From Brumicola pallidula DSM 14239 = ACAM 615 (GTDB taxonomy: Bacteria; Pseudomonadota; Gammaproteobacteria; Enterobacterales; Alteromonadaceae): a stretch of 64,000 nt of DNA. A program made the translations under genes and the position numbers. The notes beneath the pieces are model-generated. The model searched no databases. It worked only from the letters and a program-made list of their open reading frames with translations, and was not told the DNA's origin. The stretch covers positions 1-64,000 of the forward strand of contig NZ_AUAV01000008.1 in NCBI RefSeq assembly GCF_000428905.1. Direction: 5' to 3'. Shown here one piece after another: positions 27,902 to 36,458 of this stretch. Each line of letters opens with the position of its first letter. Positions within the stretch are counted from its first letter, which is position 1.

Positions 27902-29041
27902 ATGATAAGTACGAGTGCAATTAGTTCTGCAAGTGACCCTCAAATAGCATGTAGTGAGCTTAAAGCTCAATTAGATTTATCTTTGATGACCACTATTATT
28001 TTCTATTGCGCTTCGTCATTTGATTTGAGCTTATTAGCCGACGCCATTAATTCACACTTTCCTGATAATGAATGTGTTGGCTGCACAACCGCTGGCGAAT
28101 TCAATGGTGCGGGCTATGAAACCGACACCATTGTTGCTGTGGGTTTTCATGATAGCTGTTTTGCTATTCAATCTACGTTAATTGAAAACCTGACTGAGTT
28201 CTCTACTTTCGACGCGCAAAAAACAATTAATTCTCTACGTGAATCTATCGCTGAAAAGGCACTGGCACACATTGATTCGAATAGCTTTATTTTTTCCTTA
28301 GTGGATGGATTATCAGCCAAAGAAGAAGTGTTTTTGACCAACTTAGATACCTTTACCAATGGTATTCCGCACTTTGGCGGCTCGGCAGGCGTTGGACTGG
28401 ATGGCAATAAGACCCACGTATTTTATGATGGTAAATTTCGAACATCGGCAGCGATTGTGATGTTTATCAATACCAAACAAAAGTTTTCTATATTTTCGGT
28501 CAACCATGTTGATCAATGTAGAAGTAAGTTAGTGGTCACTGATGCTGATGCGAGAACACGCCAAGTGTTTGAAATTAATGGTGAACCGGCCGCTTCGGTA
28601 TATGCAGAATTGATGGGCCTCAGCGTAGATGAATTGGATGCCGAAGTATTTTCACTGCATCCACTGGCAGTCAAAATAGGCAGGGATTATTACATTCGCT
28701 CGATTCAACGAGTTAACAAAGCCTTTTACAGCTTATCTTTTTATTGTGCAGTCGATAAAGGTATTGTCTTAAATGAAGTATCCTTAGTTGACATTAATAT
28801 GCCACTGCTCAAGAAATTACAATCAATACGTAATAGTCTCGGTTCGCCGCATATGGTGATGGGCTGTGATTGTTTCTTGCGTCGTATAGCGTCCGTTAGT
28901 AAAGGTGTAATCGACAAAACCCACGCTATTCAATCCGAGTTTAACCTGGTGGGTTTTAACGCGTACGGCGAACATATAAATGGACTGCATTTAAATCAAA
29001 CCTTTACCGGTGTGTACATTAGTGAAGAAGCCTATGAATAA
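27902..29041 (+). CDS. FIST-domain sensory protein
   Basis: About 379 residues with FIST N-terminal (ECVGCTTAGEFNGAGYETDTIVAVGF, GIPHFGGSAGVGLDG) and FIST C-terminal domains (CDCFLRRI, GFNAYGEHINGLHLNQTFTGV). FIST domains are thought to bind small ligands, possibly amino acids. Start uncertain: ATG 27902 fits the family start better, while a TTG at 27842 gives 20 more residues; neither has a clear binding site. The stop overlaps the hybrid kinase start, so it is probably the input partner of that kinase. Confidence 0.82.
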   Translation: MISTSAISSASDPQIACSELKAQLDLSLMTTIIFYCASSFDLSLLADAINSHFPDNECVGCTTAGEFNGAGYETDTIVAVGFHDSCFAIQSTLIENLTEFSTFDAQKTINSLRESIAEKALAHIDSNSFIFSLVDGLSAKEEVFLTNLDTFTNGIPHFGGSAGVGLDGNKTHVFYDGKFRTSAAIVMFINTKQKFSIFSVNHVDQCRSKLVVTDADARTRQVFEINGEPAASVYAELMGLSVDELDAEVFSLHPLAVKIGRDYYIRSIQRVNKAFYSLSFYCAVDKGIVLNEVSLVDINMPLLKKLQSIRNSLGSPHMVMGCDCFLRRIASVSKGVIDKTHAIQSEFNLVGFNAYGEHINGLHLNQTFTGVYISEEAYE

Positions 29042-31580
29042 TGACGCCTTAAATAGGTTTTCATCCAAGGATGAAGAGATTGACTATTTAAAAAATGAAA
29101 ATAAAAAACTAACGAAAATTAATGACGCATTAATTTTCAGAGTCGAGGAAGGGGCCACTAACGACGTACCCTATTCATCCTTTGAAAGGTCGGTGAATCT
29201 GACGGTTCAAGTCAATCAAAAAACGCAAGAGCTTAATGATGCGCTATCAAAATTACAGCGACTCAATAAGAGCTTATCGCAAGCGAATAAAGCCGCTAAT
29301 ATTTTTAAACAACGATTTGTCGAAGCAATCGAAAGTATCACCGATGGCTTCGTGTTACTTGACCAAGACGGCAATATCATTTTTCAAAATTCTAATTTTG
29401 AACGCTTCTGGAAAAATTCAGAACTCAGTCCAATAGAAGGATCTAATTACAATAGACTAAAATCGTTAGGTAAATTAAAAGGCACTATTTTAAGTATCAC
29501 GGCTGACGATGATCAACAAAGTTCGGTTTACCATCTAAATAACGATCGTTGGTATCAGCTTAAAGAGCGCAAGACCCAAGAAGGCGGTGTGGTCATATTA
29601 TTTACTGATATTACTCACATTAAAAAAGCTGAATCGCAACGTTTTGAAATCGCTATTGCTGAGAAAAATGCCTTATTGCAAAGTCTGATTGATAATCTAT
29701 CCCAAGGCGTATTATTAATTAATGAAGATGACAGTCCGGAAGTCTGGAATCTTCAGTTTGAACGTTTTTGTCAACTAAGCACGAAGACCATCCAAGAAGT
29801 CAGTCAATTGCAGGATTTTACGGCTATTACGGAGCTATCCTTGTTAACTAATTCTAACAAGTACGTGCACATTCAAGAGTTACCAAATGGCACTGTGATT
29901 GACGTGAGGCGGCACTTTTTAGCGGATGGAAAAAGTATTATTACATTGGCAGATATTACCGAACAACATCAATATGAATTGTCTTTAAAAGAAAGTGAAA
30001 TCTGGTTACGCACGATTACTGATAATGTTCCTGCAATGATTGCTTATGTAAATAATAAAAAACGATTTGTGTTTACTAACAAAGTGTATAACAAATGGTA
30101 TGGGCAAGATGGCTCTGAACTTATCGGCAAGGCGTTGGAGGAAACCCATTTATTCGATGATTATAAACAGCTAGATGTGTTTATAAGTCGTGTGTTATCT
30201 GGCGAAACGGTGACATTTGAGAGTCGTGAATTTAATCACGATGGAGTCGAAAGTTACTTGCTTAAATCATATGTTCCCAATATCTCTGAGCAAGGTGAAG
30301 TGGTCGGTTTTTTTGTGTTGATTAACAATATTACAGAGCGAATTCTTGCTGCTCATGCCCTGCAGGGCGCAAACTTAGAACTTGAGGAGCGAGTACTGTT
30401 GCGCACTTTGGATTTGAAGCAAGAGGTCGAAAGTCGCAAAACCGCCCAGCTTAGGCTATCTGACGCCATTCGTTCTGCTGAGTTAGCGAATGAGTCTAAA
30501 TCCAAATTCTTAGCGGCAGTTAGTCATGATCTATTGCAACCTTTGAATGCAGCAAAACTATTTGCTGAGTCGCTGTTTCATGACTTTGGACTGACTGAAA
30601 GGCCGATACTCAATTCAATTAAAAATTCATTAAATGATCTGGAAAACCTGATCGTTACCTTAGTTGATATATCCAAACTTGACGCTGGTTTAGTCAATCC
30701 GGATAAACAAATATTTGCCTTGAATTCTTTGTTAGAAAATATATCGGGGGACTATCAAAAAATATCTATACTACACCTCATAGATTTCAGTTTTGTGCCG
30801 ACCTCTGTTTACGTTGAGTCAGATAGCCTGTTATTGGCCAGAATTTTACGTAATTACCTATCCAACGCTATCAGGTATGCTAAAGGTAAAAAAGTAACCT
30901 TAGGTTGTCGGCGTCGAGGAGATAACATTGAAATTCAAGTTTGGGATACAGGGGATGGTATTGCGCAAGAGAATTTACACGAAATATTCAAAGAGTTTAA
31001 GCGTTTAAAAGGCGCTGTGCATGCACAGCATAGTTTGGGCTTGGGTCTTGCGATTGTTGAGAAAATGGCAAAAGTGCTCGATCACGGCATCAGTGTTAAA
31101 TCGGAATTGGGTAAAGGGTCTTGTTTTTCTATCTTACTACCAATAAAGAAAGTAGACCTTTCAATGGTGTCAAATAGAGACCAAAGCGCCATACTGAGCA
31201 GTCAGATATTAGGTGCTAAGGTATGGATGGTAGATAATGATCTGGCTATATGTGATGCCATGCGCCTATTGATGACTCGTTGGGGTTGTGAGGTGATCAC
31301 CGCTGGGTCATACGATGAATTAAGCGAGTTAGCTGACCTCCGACATGATGATTGTGATTTGTTACTGGTTGACTATCATTTGGATAATGATCAAACCGGC
31401 ATAATGGTGGCACAACAAATCAATAAAAACAGGCTTGTAGCGATCCCCACTATTATGATTTCAGCAAACTATAAACAAGAATTAAGAGAGCAATGTAAAG
31501 AAAACAACATCTTCTTATTAAATAAACCGGTTAAACCACTCAAACTAAGAATGATTATGCAGCAATGCATTCGTGATTAG
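29034..31580 (+). CDS. PAS-containing hybrid sensor histidine kinase (ErcS'-like)
   Basis: Cytosolic hybrid kinase of 848 residues with no membrane segment. Order: coiled coil (~10-90), PAS (~95-200), PAS (~210-315), PAS (~320-440), coiled coil, HisKA with H498 (AAVSHDLLQPLNA), HATPase (NYLSNAIRYA, DTGDGIAQ, GLGLAIVEKM), and a C-terminal receiver with D780 (LLLVDYHLD). The start at ATG 29034 overlaps the FIST stop by 8 nt. Soluble hybrid kinases of this build control quinoprotein ethanol oxidation in Pseudomonas (ErcS, ErcS'). The convergent response regulator at 31619 may be its partner. Confidence 0.87.
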   Translation: MNNDALNRFSSKDEEIDYLKNENKKLTKINDALIFRVEEGATNDVPYSSFERSVNLTVQVNQKTQELNDALSKLQRLNKSLSQANKAANIFKQRFVEAIESITDGFVLLDQDGNIIFQNSNFERFWKNSELSPIEGSNYNRLKSLGKLKGTILSITADDDQQSSVYHLNNDRWYQLKERKTQEGGVVILFTDITHIKKAESQRFEIAIAEKNALLQSLIDNLSQGVLLINEDDSPEVWNLQFERFCQLSTKTIQEVSQLQDFTAITELSLLTNSNKYVHIQELPNGTVIDVRRHFLADGKSIITLADITEQHQYELSLKESEIWLRTITDNVPAMIAYVNNKKRFVFTNKVYNKWYGQDGSELIGKALEETHLFDDYKQLDVFISRVLSGETVTFESREFNHDGVESYLLKSYVPNISEQGEVVGFFVLINNITERILAAHALQGANLELEERVLLRTLDLKQEVESRKTAQLRLSDAIRSAELANESKSKFLAAVSHDLLQPLNAAKLFAESLFHDFGLTERPILNSIKNSLNDLENLIVTLVDISKLDAGLVNPDKQIFALNSLLENISGDYQKISILHLIDFSFVPTSVYVESDSLLLARILRNYLSNAIRYAKGKKVTLGCRRRGDNIEIQVWDTGDGIAQENLHEIFKEFKRLKGAVHAQHSLGLGLAIVEKMAKVLDHGISVKSELGKGSCFSILLPIKKVDLSMVSNRDQSAILSSQILGAKVWMVDNDLAICDAMRLLMTRWGCEVITAGSYDELSELADLRHDDCDLLLVDYHLDNDQTGIMVAQQINKNRLVAIPTIMISANYKQELREQCKENNIFLLNKPVKPLKLRMIMQQCIRD

Positions 31581-31618
31581 CAATGTCATTAACAGGGACC
31601 CGCTTTGTTAGTATTTAC

Positions 31619-32284
31619 TTAGCGTTTGAGATAGGTATCAAAATCAATATTTGCACTGCCTATGACTACTTTCACCCGATTTGAGACACCGAGTTTCTTT
31701 AAGATTGATGACACATGTGACTTCACTGTCGTTTCTGAAATATTCATTTCATAAGCAATGTGTTTATTAGCTTCACCTTGATTGAGGTATTTGAGTACTA
31801 TCAATTCTTTGCGAGTGAGTAACTGCATTTTTTCAGGTGAGATTTCAAAGCTTTTATTGGATTTGCTACTTGGTGCCGAATTAGGCGCGCGGATCAAATC
31901 GGATGGCAAACAAACATTACCGTTAAAAATAGATTCGAGAGAATCAGCAATGGTATCTATACTGGAAGACTTCGAAATAAATCCCACAGCACCATATGAA
32001 ATGGTTTGTAATATTTGTTGTTTCTCACTTTCCGCAGAAACTATAACGACTGGTATGGTGGGGTATTCGTTGCGTAATTCTAATAAACCACTCAAGCCAG
32101 CAGTGCATGGCATATTGAGGTCCAATAAAACCAAATCAAAGTCCATGTTTTCTTTGATAATACGATGAGATGCCTCTAGCGAATCTGCTTCTAAACAAAC
32201 CGAACCAGCAAATCGATCACATATAATCCCCGAGATGGCCTGCCTAAAAATAGGATGGTCATCCACTATTAGCATCTTGTACAT
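31619..32284 (-). CDS. NarL/FixJ-family response regulator (ErbR/ErdR-like)
   Basis: 221 residues: receiver domain with acidic VDDHP and phosphoacceptor D55 (VLLDLNMP), K at FISKSS, then a LuxR-type HTH (LTRKELIVLKYLNQGEANKHIAYEMNISETTVKSHVSSILKKLGVSNR). Length is normal. It is convergent with the FIST/hybrid kinase genes with 38 bp between. By position it should regulate the alcohol-oxidation genes, as ErbR (AgmR) does in Pseudomonas. Confidence 0.88.
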   Translation of the reverse strand: MYKMLIVDDHPIFRQAISGIICDRFAGSVCLEADSLEASHRIIKENMDFDLVLLDLNMPCTAGLSGLLELRNEYPTIPVVIVSAESEKQQILQTISYGAVGFISKSSSIDTIADSLESIFNGNVCLPSDLIRAPNSAPSSKSNKSFEISPEKMQLLTRKELIVLKYLNQGEANKHIAYEMNISETTVKSHVSSILKKLGVSNRVKVVIGSANIDFDTYLKR

Positions 32285-32436
32285 AACATCCGATTTACAA
32301 TTTTTTAACTATCGTGATAGTAACATGATTTATCTTAACTGCTAACAAACTAAGACTGAAGTTGCATAAAATTATTTGTGTTAATTTACAAAACGGGGTG
32401 TTTATTCCTAACACCCACAGCAGATGATTAATAATG

Positions 32437-32460
32437 TCTCAACACGCTGATGTGTTGAGA
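32437..32460. terminator. Hairpin downstream of porin gene
   Basis: A perfect 9-bp stem (TCTCAACAC with GTGTTGAGA) and a 6-nt loop sit 15 nt beyond the porin stop on the minus strand. No T-tract follows on that side, so it may be a weak terminator or an mRNA 3' end stabiliser. Confidence 0.45.
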
Positions 32461-32474
32461 GATAAGAGTGGCGT

Positions 32475-33635
32475 TTAAAAGGTCACAACTGTACCAATCG
32501 AGAAAGTCTTATTATCTTCTGCCAAACTAGTTATCGAGTTTTCAGACTCGGTATTGTTAAATTCGGCAACCATGATAATACCAGGGCGAACCGTTCTAAA
32601 ATATCCCAATGCAACGTTTTTGTGGGTAGTGATACCCGCTGCCATATTGGCAGTATCTTGGTTTTCGGTTTCACCTGATGAAATCACAAAACGATTATCA
32701 CCTGTGGTGTAAGATACTTGTAATAAAGAACCGTCGGACTCATTCGACTCAGCGCCAACGATATTGTCTAAGCCAGCAACGTATCCGACACCTTCCGAAG
32801 AATAACCAGATGCGGTCAACGATAAACCAGAGAATTTGACGTTTAATCCATATCCTAATCCAGATTGGTCTTGCTCAATGCCCTGTACTTCACTCGTTTG
32901 CGATAAGCCATTCAGCCAACCTTTGACCCCCACATTATTAAGTTCGGTAGTATACGAAGCTTCAAATTCGACACGTGGTGTGTCTTCTGATGAATCTGCA
33001 GCGGATTTACTTGGGTCCATTACACCAACGGCCACATTAAAACCGTTCATATCATTGGTTCGATAAGTGATCTGTGCTTTGGGCATCGGATACGAATAAC
33101 CTGTGGAGATGTTACCAAATGAGACGTTGCCGCCATCGACTAATCCAAACGTGTCCGACGTTTGCCCATAACCTAAGAGTAATTCATCACCTAAAATATT
33201 GGTGCGGTTAAATAAACCAAAGTCTTTACCTAAGGTCACTGAACCCCAATCTCCGGACAATTTTGCATAAAATTGACGTACATCTATTAATGAGTTCGTG
33301 CCCAAGGCTGTTGCACCGCGACTGAGATCAGTATCGTTAATACTTACCCAAAATGAAGACCGTACTTCAATTTTCAAATCATCTAGTTGCTTACCGTAGT
33401 TAAAGCCAATGTTGTTAGGCAAAAATCCCATTTTAATTCGAGATTGATCACGGTCCGATACGGCACCGCTTATGTCGGTTGCTTCAATACTACTGTTGAC
33501 ATAAAAGATGTTAATTAAGCCGTCTGCAGAGAAGGTAGTGCCATCCTTATTATAAATTTCAACCGCGGCATTGGCGTGCCAAGAAGCTGCTAATACGGCC
33601 GTGGCAATAAGACTTTTTGTTAAAGTAGGTTTCAT
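32475..33635 (-). CDS. Outer-membrane porin (Gram-negative general porin)
   Basis: 386-residue trimeric-porin-type protein with signal peptide (SLIATAVLAASWHANA-A) and an N-terminus AVEIYNKDGTTFSADGLINIFY typical of OmpC-like porins. Strand-like alternating sequence with KLSGDWGSVTLGKDFG follows, and the last residues are VVTF (C-terminal Phe, Bam signal). Three in-frame ATGs at 33659, 33647 and 33635 come from a 12-bp tandem repeat; I use the last because it gives a normal signal peptide. It may take up alcohols or other small solutes, but no specificity can be read. Confidence 0.85.
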   Translation of the reverse strand: MKPTLTKSLIATAVLAASWHANAAVEIYNKDGTTFSADGLINIFYVNSSIEATDISGAVSDRDQSRIKMGFLPNNIGFNYGKQLDDLKIEVRSSFWVSINDTDLSRGATALGTNSLIDVRQFYAKLSGDWGSVTLGKDFGLFNRTNILGDELLLGYGQTSDTFGLVDGGNVSFGNISTGYSYPMPKAQITYRTNDMNGFNVAVGVMDPSKSAADSSEDTPRVEFEASYTTELNNVGVKGWLNGLSQTSEVQGIEQDQSGLGYGLNVKFSGLSLTASGYSSEGVGYVAGLDNIVGAESNESDGSLLQVSYTTGDNRFVISSGETENQDTANMAAGITTHKNVALGYFRTVRPGIIMVAEFNNTESENSITSLAEDNKTFSIGTVVTF

Positions 33636-33668
33636 AATAGTGTCCATAATAGTGTCCATAATAGTGTC
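33633..33668 (-). repeat. 12-bp tandem repeat (3 copies) spanning the porin start
   Basis: On the minus strand GACACTATTATG is repeated three times without mismatch; each unit ends in an ATG and encodes Asp-Thr-Ile-Met in frame. Gain or loss of a unit keeps the frame but changes the number of start codons and their distance from the promoter and ribosome-binding region. Confidence 0.9.
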
Positions 33669-33810
33669 CGAATGTGTGTTTGTTATATTTTGAACAAAGA
33701 TTACGATTAATAAACACGCTTATGAATTCCACATATTGCTGATTTATAGAGTTAATTAGACATATCCTAAATGAGTAGCTCTTAGGGATGAATAAAATAC
33801 AACGGAAGTA

Positions 33811-34557
33811 CTAACTCGTTGCCAGCGTCCCTTCCAAAATTTTAGGATATTGGCTGAATAATGCAGACTTAAGTGCTTGTTGGTGAGGCGATTCGTAGTC
33901 ACCTGAGTGCTGTTGAGCTGACCGGTTCAATACTAACTCATGAATAATTGTCGACGGGCTGTTAGATAAAAACACAATACGATCCGCCATATAAAGCGCT
34001 TCATTGACATCATGAGTAACGAATACGATGGTTGTTTGATGTTGCTTAGCCATGTTAAGCAGCAGTGCTCGGCATTTCATTGCGGTTGGTGAATCAAGCG
34101 ACACGAAGGGTTCATCCAAGAGTAATAATTGTGGCTGGATCACAAAAGCACGGGCGATACTGGCGCGCCGCAACATGCCACCAGATAATGCATTAGGATA
34201 ATGCTGTGTGTATGCCAATAAGCCAACTTCTTTGAGCACCTGTTTGACTAATTGCGGATTTGGTTGTGGCAATACTAATTCAATGTTTTGTTGTAAAGTT
34301 AGCCATGGCATCAGACGAGGCTCTTGAAAAATATATCCTAAGCGAATGTCGGCTTGGCTAAACTTAACGGTGGCATTTGGGCTATTTAATAAGCCCGCAA
34401 TGGTGTTAAGTAATGTCGTTTTACCGCAGCCTGACGGACCCACAATGCAGATAAATTCGGTTTCTTTGATTGCAAGGTCAATGTGATCAATTATGGTTTG
34501 AGAGCCGTTATCTTCGGAGTAAGACAATTGATTAATTGTAAGGTCTACTGAACTCAT
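33811..34557 (-). CDS. NitT/TauT-type ABC transporter ATPase
   Basis: ATP-binding subunit of 248 residues: Walker A GPSGCGKTT, Q-loop YIFQEPRLMPW, signature LSGGMLRRASIAR, Walker B LLLLDEPFVSLD, H-loop FVTHDVNEAL. Start chosen at ATG 34557 (MSSVDLTINQLSY), 1 nt after the permease stop; a longer frame to 34611 would run into the permease gene. It is the last gene of the TonB receptor/ABC unit. Confidence 0.88.
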   Translation of the reverse strand: MSSVDLTINQLSYSEDNGSQTIIDHIDLAIKETEFICIVGPSGCGKTTLLNTIAGLLNSPNATVKFSQADIRLGYIFQEPRLMPWLTLQQNIELVLPQPNPQLVKQVLKEVGLLAYTQHYPNALSGGMLRRASIARAFVIQPQLLLLDEPFVSLDSPTAMKCRALLLNMAKQHQTTIVFVTHDVNEALYMADRIVFLSNSPSTIIHELVLNRSAQQHSGDYESPHQQALKSALFSQYPKILEGTLATS

Positions 34558-34558
34558 G

Positions 34559-35332
34559 TTATCGCCCGCGTTGGATACGTAAATCAAAGGGTTTAAAACA
34601 CACCAATTCAATTACAAATACGACGGCAATAAATACCATCGTGTAAGCAAGAATGCCTGCAATATCGAAGAATTGAAACATACTGTATAAGGCGAAGCCT
34701 ACGCCATCACTACGTCCTAAAAGTTCCACAACCAAAACGATCTTCCAGATCAGAGATAAGCCATTGCGCGCAGCTGCTAAGAAAAAGGGATACAACTGAG
34801 GTAGATATACAGCGCGCATAAAACGATACCAAGATAGTTGGTAGACTTTAGCAACTTGGGCTAGTTTTGTATCAGTAGTTCGTGCACCTTCACGCAACAT
34901 GACAGCGACGGTGGGCACCTTGTTAATCACCACGGCCAAAATTGCTGCGGCCTCTACCAAACCAATCCAAATATAGGATAAAATAATGACAACTAGAGCC
35001 GGTATATTCAACAAAATAATCAACAAACTTTCACTAATATTGTTAAACCAAGCTTTCGAACCCATCGCAATGCCAAAAATACTGCCTATCAGCATGGCCA
35101 GTATAAAGCTTATCAACACACGGGCGAGGGTAATCAACACGTTATTAATCAAATCACCTTCATGTGTATGATAATAAAGAGCTTGTAAGGTCTGCGTCAG
35201 TGATGGTAAGTCAGGCACGTCCAATAACATGGCGAACCCTTGCCACACAGCCATCAGTAACGCAAATACACCTAGTTTGATATACACAGGTGCAATGGGC
35301 ATTGTATGCGGATTTACGGCTTCGTTTGCCAT
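34559..35332 (-). CDS. NitT/TauT-type ABC transporter permease
   Basis: 257 residues, about six helices, BPD_transp_1 fold. The EAA-type loop is seen as YRFMRAVYLPQLYPFFLAAARNGLSLIWKIVLVVELLG. Its start overlaps the binding-protein stop by 19 nt. It belongs to the binding protein, permease and ATPase set downstream of a TonB receptor. Confidence 0.88.
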   Translation of the reverse strand: MANEAVNPHTMPIAPVYIKLGVFALLMAVWQGFAMLLDVPDLPSLTQTLQALYYHTHEGDLINNVLITLARVLISFILAMLIGSIFGIAMGSKAWFNNISESLLIILLNIPALVVIILSYIWIGLVEAAAILAVVINKVPTVAVMLREGARTTDTKLAQVAKVYQLSWYRFMRAVYLPQLYPFFLAAARNGLSLIWKIVLVVELLGRSDGVGFALYSMFQFFDIAGILAYTMVFIAVVFVIELVCFKPFDLRIQRGR

Positions 35333-36357
35333 ACTTTCTCAGCTTCAGACCAATAGATATTAGGTTCAAATACATCTACCTGCCCCATCAATGCGTGTCC
35401 GCCGATGTCAGCGAAAATATCAAATAAGGCTTTAGTTGCAGCAATTTCATCAGCACCGAATTGGCTTAAGAGGGTTTGTGGATATTGCTCTTTTAATATC
35501 ATAAATACCTGCTCACTTTCAGCTTTGGTTAAGCCTCGAATACGCTCCCATTCGCCAGCGTCAGTTACCAGTCGTTGTTTAGCTGCCATAGATGCGTGCA
35601 TAAAACTTTTGACTAAATCAGGTTCCCGCGCGGCCCAATCTTGTGCAAATACCCAACCCAATAAAGGCACATCACTACTGATGTTGAGCTCAGTTAGCAT
35701 CGTCATAACGGACAAAGCTAAGCGGTAACCCGCTGCTTCGAGACGCGCATTATAATGCCAAAAATTAATAATGGCGTCTAACTCATCGGCCAGCATAAAA
35801 CGATTTAATAATGGAGGCGCGCCAAATTTGGGACTTAGGTGGGCGCTTAAATCCATTTTATTATGTTTTGCATACGCCTGCAGCAATAACCAATTTTTAT
35901 CTACTGCGCCGCCTGCGACACCTATTGATTGATTCGTATTTCGAAGTAATTGCGCAATGCTTTTATCAGCCCGGGTATATACGCCTCCGGACGCTTTTGT
36001 TGTAGGCATCAATACATAGGCTTTACCTTGCGAACGCTGGCGACTGACCCAAAATAAGTCGCTCAATATAATGTCCACTGCACCGCTTTGCAGAGCAACG
36101 GCTGAGGCATTTTTACTGGCAAAATTATGAACTTCGAGACTAAATCCATTAGCGCTATCCAATCCATGATGCACAATCGTATCCATTTCCCAGTTAATAG
36201 TACCAAACTGCAACACCCCCACTTTCAACACAGGCAATTCGTCAGCAGTATCTGCATTTACAGGCAAAGCAAATATGGCGAGCGTTATTAAAAACACGCA
36301 GTACCTACTATAAACCTGAAGTAGTTGTCGCTTAATTAAATAAATATTATGTTTCAT
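35314..36357 (-). CDS. NitT/TauT-type ABC substrate-binding protein
   Basis: 347 residues from ATG 36357 with signal peptide (FLITLAIFALPVNA) and the type-II fold start VLKVGVLQFGTINWEMDTI. Contains ALQSGAVDIILSDLFWVSRQRSQGK, the ligand-scan motif of SsuA/ThiY relatives. Ligand unknown: nitrate, sulfonates, thiamine precursors and metal complexes are all carried by relatives. The gene directly follows a TonB receptor gene (about 100 bp), suggesting a shared substrate that crosses both membranes. Confidence 0.82.
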   Translation of the reverse strand: MKHNIYLIKRQLLQVYSRYCVFLITLAIFALPVNADTADELPVLKVGVLQFGTINWEMDTIVHHGLDSANGFSLEVHNFASKNASAVALQSGAVDIILSDLFWVSRQRSQGKAYVLMPTTKASGGVYTRADKSIAQLLRNTNQSIGVAGGAVDKNWLLLQAYAKHNKMDLSAHLSPKFGAPPLLNRFMLADELDAIINFWHYNARLEAAGYRLALSVMTMLTELNISSDVPLLGWVFAQDWAAREPDLVKSFMHASMAAKQRLVTDAGEWERIRGLTKAESEQVFMILKEQYPQTLLSQFGADEIAATKALFDIFADIGGHALMGQVDVFEPNIYWSEAEKVWQTKP

Positions 36358-36458
36358 GCTAGGTGTCTCCACGCTGGCTTGTCATTAAAAATAGATGGTG
36401 ACAAGCAATCTAAGGCTGTGGCTTGTCCACCAGAGAGTTGTTATCAGTAGCTCACTCT

